DNA of 10,494 bases from Actinomycetota bacterium (GTDB lineage: Bacteria; Actinomycetota; Acidimicrobiia; IMCC26256; PALSA-610). Shown piece after piece: positions 1 to 5,117 of this stretch (positions are counted from its first letter, which is position 1; the number at the start of each line of letters is the position of its first letter). The position numbers were made by a program, and so were the translations under genes. The stretch is taken from positions 1 through 10,494 of the forward strand of contig SXJQ01000247.1 in NCBI GenBank assembly GCA_005779345.1, written 5' to 3'. The notes under the pieces were generated by a model. The model had not been told where the DNA came from. It searched no databases and worked only from the letters and a program-made list of their open reading frames with translations.

Positions 1-1111
1 GATAGCCGGCCTCGGCGAGCAGTTCGCGGGCCCGTTCGGGGTCGTAGGGGTAGCGCTCGTCGAACTCGTCGGCGTGGTACGGCGAGTCGCTGTTGAAGTG
101 CTGCCAGGTGACCTCGCCGAGACCGTTCTCGACCTTCTCGTTGATCTCGTCGCGGTTGATCGCATGGCTGACCGCCTGGCGAACCCGCACATCCTTGAAC
201 GGTGTGTCGCCGTTCTGTTGGCTGGTCTGGCGGAACTCGAGCTGCGCGTACTGCCCCGCGAGCGCCGTGCCGACCTTGGAGTCGGGCAGCTTCGTCGCCA
301 CTTCGTAGGAATCGCCGAGGAACTTGGCGACATCGACCTCGTCGGCTTGGTAACGCTGCACCGACGGCGGACCGAACGCGGCCTGTCGGAACTCGATGCC
401 GCCGAGCTTCCAACTGTCGGCGTCCCAATAGTCGGGGTTGCGGGTCAGCACGAGGCTCTGGCCGCGTTCGAACGACTCGAAGGTGAAGGGACCCGCGCCG
501 ACGGGGTGGTTCTCGGCGTCGCCGAACGCCGACGGCGCGACGAGCATGCCGTCCTGGCCCGAGAGCGCGGCGACGAGCGAGTTGCCGCGAGCATCGTCGA
601 GGGTGAGCACGACGGTCGTGGCGTCGGGCGCCTCGAACTCCACGACGTGACCGATGTCGGTCAGGTTCGTGTTCTGCTGGATGTACTGGAGGCCGTCGAT
701 CACGGTTTCGGCAGTGAGCGGCGTGCCGTCCTGGTAGGTGACGTCGTCGCGCAGGGTCAGCGTGACGACCTTGCCGGCTTCGGTCACTTCCCATGCGGTC
801 GCGACGTGCGGTTCGAGCTTCCCGTTGCCGGCGTCGACGATCAGCGTGTCGTAGACGAACGTCCAGATGTTCTTGTCGCACGTGTTCTGCGAGATCGCCG
901 GGTCGAGGTTCGTGATACCCGTCTCGAGGTCGTACGCGTAGCGCAACACGCCATCGGGATCGACATCGCCTTCACCGCTCGGCGACGAGTCGTTCGTCGC
1001 CTCGCTCTCGCCCTTGCCCTTCGACTCGCCGCACGCGCCGGCGAGCAACCCGATCACGATGACGCCGGCGAACCAACGCCGCGAGCGCGCGGACGACTTC
1101 GTGGTGACCAT
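1..1111 (-). CDS. ABC transporter solute-binding lipoprotein, family 5 (peptide/nickel type), 3' end off window
   Basis: This is the extracytoplasmic receptor of a peptide/nickel-type ABC importer, anchored to the outer face of the membrane. The visible 370 residues begin with a basic n-region (KSSARSRRW, residues 5-13), a hydrophobic stretch (14-26) and a lipobox-like LAGAC with Cys27, so a type II (lipoprotein) signal peptide is likely. A polar Ser/Glu/Gly linker follows to about residue 52. Family hallmarks are then in order: a DLETGITNLDPA start (61-72), VATAWEV (103-109), LRDDVTYQDGTPLTAE (120-135), PVGAGPFTFESF (203-214), RNPDYWD (224-230), FKDVRVRQAVSHAINRDEI (305-323) and YDPERARELLAEAGY (356-370). 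The reading frame is open to the left edge, so roughly a quarter to a third of a usual 500-550-residue protein is missing. The ATG at 1111 has a G-run (GGGGGG) 5 nt upstream and a promoter at the expected distance. Substrate cannot be assigned, and the permease and ATPase genes are not visible. Confidence 0.93.
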   Translation of the reverse strand, partial: MVTTKSSARSRRWFAGVIVIGLLAGACGESKGKGESEATNDSSPSGEGDVDPDGVLRYAYDLETGITNLDPAISQNTCDKNIWTFVYDTLIVDAGNGKLEPHVATAWEVTEAGKVVTLTLRDDVTYQDGTPLTAETVIDGLQYIQQNTNLTDIGHVVEFEAPDATTVVLTLDDARGNSLVAALSGQDGMLVAPSAFGDAENHPVGAGPFTFESFERGQSLVLTRNPDYWDADSWKLGGIEFRQAAFGPPSVQRYQADEVDVAKFLGDSYEVATKLPDSKVGTALAGQYAQLEFRQTSQQNGDTPFKDVRVRQAVSHAINRDEINEKVENGLGEVTWQHFNSDSPYHADEFDERYPYDPERARELLAEAGY

Positions 1112-1143
1112 GACAACCCCCCGGTCGGGCACCGAACGCTCGG

Positions 1144-1172
1144 ACTCTATGACACGAACGTCAGGTTGTCAC
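1144..1172 (-). promoter_or_regulatory. Sigma-70-like promoter for the solute-binding protein gene
   Basis: Read on the minus strand, a -35 box GTGACA (1172-1167, five of six matches to TTGACA) is followed by exactly 17 bases and a -10 box TAGAGT (1149-1144, matching T-A-x-A-x-T). Transcription would start near 1137, giving a leader of about 25 bases before the ATG at 1111. The arms TGACA and TGTCA form an inverted repeat across the spacer, which could be an operator. The element lies in the 100-base gap behind the ABC-F gene, so the binding-protein gene probably has its own promoter. Prediction from sequence only. Confidence 0.5.
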
Positions 1173-1211
1173 GCCATCACATCTCGCAGCGAGCGACCGT
1201 CCGCGCGTCGC

Positions 1212-2804
1212 TCACGCGAGGGCGACGAGGTCCAGATAGTCGTCCGACCAGTAGTCGAGTGCGCCCTCGGGCATCATCAGGACGCGTTGCGGTGCGAGTT
1301 CGGCGACGAACTCGGGATCGTGGCTGACCAACACCATCGCGCCCTTCCAGTCGCGCAGCGCCTGGCCCACCGCCGCTCGACTCGGCGGGTCGAGGTTGTT
1401 CGTCGGCTCGTCGAGGAGCAGGACATTGTGTCTGCCGGCGGTGAGCATCGAGAGCACGAGCTTGGTCTTCTCGCCGCCCGACAATGTCGCGGCGTCCTGA
1501 AAGGCCATCTCGCCGGGGAGCCCGAACATGCCGAGCAGATTGCGGCGTTCCTGGTCGGTGAGATCGGGCGCGTAGTCGCGCAGGTGATCGAGCAGCGTGC
1601 GCCCCGCCACGATCGTCTCGTGTTCCTGCGCGTAGTAACCGAGCGACGCGCCGTGGCCGAGCGAGTGCTCACCCAGGTCGGCATCGAGTTGGCCCATGAG
1701 CACCTTCAACAGCGTGGTCTTGCCCGCGCCGTTGAGCCCCATCACGAGCACGCGCTCACCGCGACCGACCGTGAACGTGACGTCTTCGAACACGGTGTTC
1801 GCGCCGAACGCCTTGGCGAGCTGATCGGCGACCAGGACCGTCGTTCCCGCGCGCGGCGGCGTCGGCAGCCGCAGGTTCATCTTCTTGCGCTGCTTCACGT
1901 CGACCACGCGCGTCGTCTCGAGCCGCGCCACGCGCGTGTCGATCGACTTGGCGGTGCGCGCCCGCTTGGCCGTCTGCCCGCGCATGGAGTCGGCGAGGTC
2001 GGCGAGGCGCTTGATCTCGGCGTCCTGACGCTGGGCCAGCTTGGCGCGGCGAGCTTCGTCGGAGGCGCGGGCCTTCACATACTGGGTGTAGTTGCCCTTG
2101 TACTCGACGAGCTCGCCCTCGTCGAGGTGGAGCACGCGGGTGATCGACTGGTCGAGCAGGGCGAGGTCGTGGCTCACGACGAGCAGCGCGCCCTGGTACG
2201 CGCGCAGGAAGCCGAACAGCCATTCCTTCGCGTCGACGTCGAGGTGGTTCGTCGGTTCGTCGAGCATGAGCGCGTCGCTGCCCGCGAACAGGATCCGGGC
2301 GAGCTCGACTCGTCGGCGCTCGCCGCCCGACAGCGAGTCGATCGTCATCTCGAGCCGGTCGGCCTTGAGCCCGAGGCCGGCCGCGATGCGTCGCACCTCC
2401 GCCTCGGCCGCGTAGCCGTCGAGGCGCTCGAACTCGTCGTGGGCGTTCGACAGGCGGCGGACGTTGCGGTCGCTCGGGTCCTCGGCCACCTCGGCCTGGA
2501 GCTTCTCGATCCGCTGGACGAGTTGGTCGAGACCGCGGCCCGACAACACGTGCGACAGGCCGGTCGCCTCGACGCCCGCGCCGCGCGGCTTGGGGTCTTG
2601 GGGCAGGAACCCGAACGCCGGGGGTCGGCTGATCACCCCAGCCGCGGCCGGGTTCTCGCCCGCGAGCACCCGCAGGAGCGAGGTCTTCCCGGCGCCGTTG
2701 CGTCCGACGAGGCCGACCTTGTCGCCCGACCGCAGGGTGAACGACCCGCCCACGAGCGTGAGCCGACCACCCACCTCGACCGCGAGATCGCGCACCTGCA
2801 ACAT
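1212..2804 (-). CDS. ABC-F family ATPase (ribosome-associated, EttA/Uup type)
   Basis: This 530-residue soluble protein has two complete ABC ATPase domains and no membrane segments, the layout of ABC-F proteins that act in the ribosomal E site as translation factors or, in some subfamilies, antibiotic-resistance proteins. Domain 1 has Walker A GRNGAGKT (34-41), signature LSGGE (158-162), Walker B with DEPTNHLD (182-189) and SHD switch (211-213). The linker (about 220-310) begins with YKGNYTQYVK and is rich in Lys/Arg and Ala, as expected of the P-site-tRNA-interaction motif. Domain 2 has Walker A GLNGAGKT (356-363), LSGGE (441-445), DEPTNNLD (465-472) and SHD (494-496). All catalytic residues are intact. 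The ATG at 2804 is favoured because it gives the standard MLQVRDLAVEVGG start; its only nearby SD-like bases (GGTGA) abut the ATG, so initiation may be weak or leaderless. The subfamily cannot be settled by eye, so no gene symbol is given. It is divergent from the AlkC-tail-like gene. Confidence 0.95.
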   Translation of the reverse strand: MLQVRDLAVEVGGRLTLVGGSFTLRSGDKVGLVGRNGAGKTSLLRVLAGENPAAAGVISRPPAFGFLPQDPKPRGAGVEATGLSHVLSGRGLDQLVQRIEKLQAEVAEDPSDRNVRRLSNAHDEFERLDGYAAEAEVRRIAAGLGLKADRLEMTIDSLSGGERRRVELARILFAGSDALMLDEPTNHLDVDAKEWLFGFLRAYQGALLVVSHDLALLDQSITRVLHLDEGELVEYKGNYTQYVKARASDEARRAKLAQRQDAEIKRLADLADSMRGQTAKRARTAKSIDTRVARLETTRVVDVKQRKKMNLRLPTPPRAGTTVLVADQLAKAFGANTVFEDVTFTVGRGERVLVMGLNGAGKTTLLKVLMGQLDADLGEHSLGHGASLGYYAQEHETIVAGRTLLDHLRDYAPDLTDQERRNLLGMFGLPGEMAFQDAATLSGGEKTKLVLSMLTAGRHNVLLLDEPTNNLDPPSRAAVGQALRDWKGAMVLVSHDPEFVAELAPQRVLMMPEGALDYWSDDYLDLVALA

Positions 2805-2939
2805 TCACCATGGTCGCGCAGCTTCGCCCCGAGCCACGATCGCATTGAATCGGCGCATTGCCACACGGCTCGATCGTGGAAGACCCGGAAGACCCGAACG
2901 AGTCGGAATCTCCGGCGGCCAGGCGGAGTTGGGGTGGCG
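2805..2939. promoter_or_regulatory. Divergent intergenic region between the ABC-F and AlkC-tail-like genes
   Basis: These 135 bases separate two divergently transcribed genes and must hold the promoters of both, unless one is leaderless. I could not pick convincing -35/-10 pairs. The region contains a perfect 9-bp inverted repeat (2834-2842 with 2871-2879) and two copies of CGCATTG (2841-2847 and 2854-2860) between its arms, which are candidate regulator-binding elements. Confidence 0.4.
2834..2879. repeat. 9-bp inverted repeat CCACGATCG / CGATCGTGG, 28-base spacer
   Basis: The arm at 2834-2842 is exactly reverse-complementary to the arm at 2871-2879. The core CGATCG is itself palindromic and is frequent in GC-rich actinobacterial DNA, so part of the match may be chance. 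The arms sit about 30 bases upstream of the ABC-F start and about 60 bases upstream of the divergent start, a suitable place for a shared operator or for a hairpin in the ABC-F leader. Confidence 0.45.
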
Positions 2940-3533
2940 ATGACCGTCACCGTCGACCCCGTCGCCGAGATCCTCGAACTCGACCGCAGCCGCGTGGACC
3001 CACGTGCCACGGTGCGACGCCGGGCCGCCCAGCGCCTCCCGCGCCTCGCCGCGGATCATCCGACCCTCGCACTCGCGACCGCGCAGCGCTGGATCGCCGA
3101 GGGCGGCGACCACACCGAGACCGTGGTGCGCCGCGGGCTCCGGCCGCTCATCGACCAACGCGACCCGACGGCGTTGCGCCTGGCGGGCTGGTCGCCGTCG
3201 GTCGCGGTCCGCGTCGTCGGACTAGCGCTCGCCGACGATCCTGCCCCCGCGTTCGGCGGCCGACTGCGTTTCGAAGCACGGGTCGTCTCCGCCGAGACCC
3301 ACGCGGTGCCCGTGCTCGTCGAACACCACCTCGAGCACCGCGACGCCAACGGCGCTCCGCGCGTTGGGAGCGGTCGCCTCATCGCGCGCACGTTGGAACC
3401 GTTCACCGACCAACACGTGGCGCGGAGCTTGCGGCTCCCGAGCCAGCCGTCGCATGGGTGGGCGCCGGGACCGGCCGGCCTCACCCTCACGGTCAACGGT
3501 CGGATCGCCGCGGCGGCAACGTTCGTGCTCTGA
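2940..3533 (+). CDS. Short protein resembling the C-terminal part of AlkC-type DNA alkylation repair proteins (HEAT end + Ig-like domain)
   Basis: The 197-residue product matches, from memory of the family, the tail of AlkC-like DNA alkylation repair proteins. Residues about 22-84 look like the last HEAT helices: VRRRAAQRLPRLAADHP, then ATAQRWIAEGG, then VVRRGLRPLIDQRDPTALRLAGW. Residues about 90-197 look like the Ig-like beta domain that ends in LTLTVNGRIAAAATFVL. The N-terminal HEAT repeats that bind DNA and carry the catalytic acidic residues in full-length AlkC (about 350-380 residues) are absent, and no matching sequence is found upstream, where the ABC-F gene starts divergently. Glycosylase activity is therefore not expected; a DNA-binding or partner role is inference. 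The ATG at 2940 has GGAG 11 nt upstream; an in-frame GTG at 2934 has the same GGAG at 5 nt and could be the true start. Its 3' end converges on the GNAT gene. Confidence 0.72.
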   Translation: MTVTVDPVAEILELDRSRVDPRATVRRRAAQRLPRLAADHPTLALATAQRWIAEGGDHTETVVRRGLRPLIDQRDPTALRLAGWSPSVAVRVVGLALADDPAPAFGGRLRFEARVVSAETHAVPVLVEHHLEHRDANGAPRVGSGRLIARTLEPFTDQHVARSLRLPSQPSHGWAPGPAGLTLTVNGRIAAAATFVL

Positions 3534-3541
3534 GCGTCACC

Positions 3542-3555
3542 GCGACACGGGTCGC
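3542..3555. terminator. Small hairpin between convergent genes (possible bidirectional terminator)
   Basis: GCGAC (3542-3546) and GTCGC (3551-3555) form a perfect 5-bp stem with an ACGG loop in the 29-base gap between the stop of the plus-strand AlkC-tail-like gene (3533) and the stop of the minus-strand GNAT gene (3563). There is no T-run on either side, so intrinsic termination would be weak. The position, not the strength, is the argument. Confidence 0.25.
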
Positions 3556-3562
3556 CCGAGCG

Positions 3563-4006
3563 TCAGCGCAACTCCGGCCGCGACGCGCGGCGCATCGGCG
3601 TGTGCACGATGCCGTCCTCGACGAAGTCGTCGCCGCACACCTCGAAGCCGTACCGGCGGTACCACGTCGTGAGCCGGCTCTGCGCGTCGAGCACTGCCGT
3701 CGCGTCGTCGAGGAGGCCGACCGCAGCGGTCATCAGACGATCGGCGAGCCCGCTGCCGCGATGACCGGGCGCGACGACGACCCGCCCGAGCTTGCGAACC
3801 CCGTCAGGTTCCACGAGGACCCGCGCCGCCGCGACCACCGTGGACTCCTGCGTGACCCAGAGGTGCAGCGTCGTCGGTTCGGTGTCGCGTCCGTCGGGGT
3901 CGAGGTAGGCACACTCCTGCTCGACGACGAACACCTCCGATCGCAGGCGCAAGATGCCATACAACACGTCGAGGTCGAGGTCGGCGAACGCTGCGATCCG
4001 GAGCAT
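3563..4006 (-). CDS. GNAT family N-acetyltransferase, ElaA type
   Basis: The 147-residue protein is a single-domain acetyl-CoA-dependent acyltransferase of the GNAT fold, presumably cytoplasmic; the acceptor is unknown for this group. The ElaA-like signature near the N-terminus is clear: LYGILRLRSEVFVVEQ (15-30) followed by CAYLDPDGRD (32-41), then LHLWV (47-51). The acetyl-CoA-binding motif A reads GRVVVAPGHRGSGLADRLM (74-92) with the R-G-x-G-L loop, and the C-terminal part WYRRYGFEVCGDDFVEDGIVH (115-135) has the usual Y-x-x-x-GF and E-DGI-H features. The length is normal for the family. The ATG at 4006 lies only 9 bases after the stop of the upstream selenoprotein-like gene, so the two are almost certainly cotranscribed and perhaps translationally coupled; the only SD-like bases (GAGGG) directly abut the ATG. 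Calling it ElaA-like is by motif resemblance, with function inferred only at family level. Confidence 0.9.
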   Translation of the reverse strand: MLRIAAFADLDLDVLYGILRLRSEVFVVEQECAYLDPDGRDTEPTTLHLWVTQESTVVAAARVLVEPDGVRKLGRVVVAPGHRGSGLADRLMTAAVGLLDDATAVLDAQSRLTTWYRRYGFEVCGDDFVEDGIVHTPMRRASRPELR

Positions 4007-4015
4007 CCCTCGACG

Positions 4016-5077
4016 CTACGACCCCTCGTTGCGTTCGCGGCGCAGGATCGCGTTGCCCCACGAGTACCCCGGCGACCCCGCGGCGGCCCATGCTTCGGCG
4101 AAGTCGAAGAACTCCTGACCGAACGGGTCGCCACCCGTGAGCGGCATCGATCCGCGCTGCACCGCCCAATCCCACGGAGCGAGGGCACGGGCCCGATCGA
4201 AGTGCGGCGCGGCCTCGGCGTCGCGACCTGACCGATGCAACCATGCACCGATCCGACGGTGCAGCCGAGCGAGATGATCGTCGAGACTCGGGACCTTCTG
4301 GTTCGCGGCGACCTCGTCGAGCGCGAGTGGGAGCACGCCTTCGCGCACCCACGCCCCGAGTTGGGCGTGATGCACCGAGCTGTCGATCCCCGTGAAGTCC
4401 TTGAACAGGTCGTCGACCGGGGTCACGTCGGGTGGCCGCACGATCCGGTCGTCTTCGTCGATCCAGATCGCGGTCGGGACGTTGATGAACCCGTACCGCT
4501 CGGCCACGACGTGGTCGGCGTCGATCACACACGGATACGAGGGATTCGCTGCCTCGATCCATTCGCGGGCGGCGGCGGCCTCGTCGAGCGCCACCGCCAC
4601 GACCGTGAATCCGAGGGGTGCAAGTTCCTCGTGCAGTGCCTGCCACCCGGGCCGGTCATAGCGACAGCCTCACCAACTCGCCCAGGCGACCAACAACTGC
4701 TTCTTGCGACCGAGCGACGAGAACGTGAACGGAGTCGCATCGACCGTCGGCAGCGTGAAGTCGGCCGCCCGCCGATCACGCAACGATGCGGCGATCTGCA
4801 CCGGGTCGTCGCCGAGCGCCGCGACCCCAGCCTCGGTGTCGATCGCGACCGGGAGGTGCAGCGCCTCGCCCAAGCGCGCGAGATCGACCCGGTCGTCGAC
4901 GACGACCGCATCTCGGTCGCGGAGCGGAACGCAGACCGCTCCGCGACACAGACCCTCGGGTCGCAGTTCCCAGCCGGTGGCCGCGGCCACGTCGTCGACC
5001 GCGATCGTCGCGCGCTCGGTCGCTCCGGCAGCGACCGTCGCCTCGCCGTCGCCGCGCAGGATCGTGAGCGTCGTCAT
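4016..5077 (-). CDS. Thioredoxin-fold (TlpA/ResA-like) redox protein with in-frame UGA, probable selenoprotein
   Basis: Read through one TGA (4672-4670), this is a 353-residue protein. Residues 1-100 form an N-terminal domain with C44 and C49 (EGLCRGAVCVPLRD). Residues about 105-235 form the thioredoxin-like domain: ADFTLPTVDATPF (105-117), then KKQLLVAWASW (125-135), then UGA as residue 136, then GCRYDRPGWQALHEELAPLGF (137-157), and the cis-proline loop NVPTAIWID (199-207) with P201. Residues about 258-300 look TPR-like (HRSGRDAEAAPHFDRARALAP). The TGA stands where the first active-site Cys (WAxxC) belongs, leaving a U-G-C motif with C138, and the frame after it continues the same fold without further stops. 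There is no signal peptide, so a cytoplasmic thiol or peroxide reductase role is inferred. It sits 40 bases after the amidase stop and 9 bases before the GNAT gene. The alternative is a gene killed by a Cys-to-stop mutation or a sequencing error; the exact site and intact downstream half argue against this. The start ATG at 5077 overlaps a leader ORF. Confidence 0.82.
4640..4672 (-). promoter_or_regulatory. Candidate bacterial SECIS element following the in-frame UGA
   Basis: On the minus strand, the bases right after the TGA can fold: CTGTC (4667-4663) pairs with GGCAG (4644-4640) as a lower stem with one G-U pair, then a 6-base left bulge, then ACC (4656-4654) pairs with GGT (4647-4645). 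The apical loop GGCCCG (4653-4648) begins with GG, at 17 and 18 bases after the TGA. Known bacterial SECIS elements are stem-loops within the coding region directly downstream of UGA, with a G in the first two loop positions about 16-37 bases away. In GC-rich DNA some pairing is expected by chance, so this supports the selenocysteine reading but does not prove it. Confidence 0.5.
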
Positions 5078-5097
5078 TCGTTCGTCGTCATTCGTTC
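5070..5097 (-). repeat. Perfect 14-bp tandem duplication over the start codon of the selenoprotein gene
   Basis: The unit GAACGAATGACGAC (minus strand) occurs twice head to tail, at 5097-5084 and 5083-5070, each copy holding an ATG. The duplication moved the Shine-Dalgarno GAGG (5100-5097) from about 5 to 19 bases away from the ATG at 5077 and created a second, out-of-frame ATG at 5091. Confidence 0.85.
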
Positions 5098-5100
5098 CTC
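5074..5100 (-). promoter_or_regulatory. Ribosome binding site and five-codon leader ORF (MTTNE) overlapping the selenoprotein start
   Basis: A good Shine-Dalgarno GAGG (5100-5097) stands 5 bases before the ATG at 5091, which opens the frame ATG-ACG-ACG-AAC-GAA-TGA. The TGA (5076-5074) overlaps the ATG of the redox gene at 5077 as ATGA, the classical arrangement for translational coupling by re-initiation. The redox gene's own ATG has no close Shine-Dalgarno. Translation through the leader is inferred, not shown. Confidence 0.5.
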
Positions 5101-5117
5101 GTGATGGGGCTCGGTCG

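Noticed and set aside
1155..1185. CRP-like palindrome TGTGATGGCGTGACA upstream of the solute-binding protein gene
   Set aside because: The halves TGTGA and TGACA are not proper complements and the spacing differs from a CRP site.
74..1327. 417-codon plus-strand frame over the solute-binding protein gene
   Set aside because: It is antisense to a convincing lipoprotein gene, and its product is low in complexity and unrecognisable.
1014..2939. Plus-strand open frame running into the AlkC-tail-like gene, suggesting a much longer 839-residue protein
   Set aside because: The upstream part is antisense to the ABC-F gene and has no family features; protein-like sequence begins at MTVTVDPVAE (2940) or the GTG at 2934.
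4016..4600. Separate 194-residue gene starting at GTG 4600
   Set aside because: The start falls inside a beta strand of the thioredoxin fold (FTVVAVAL) and lacks the redox motif; the same frame runs upstream to the TGA and joins the N-terminal part.
4670..5077. Redox gene as a plain pseudogene caused by a nonsense mutation
   Set aside because: It cannot be excluded, but a random stop landing exactly on the catalytic Cys codon, as TGA, with an intact downstream half and a SECIS-like fold, is less likely than selenocysteine.
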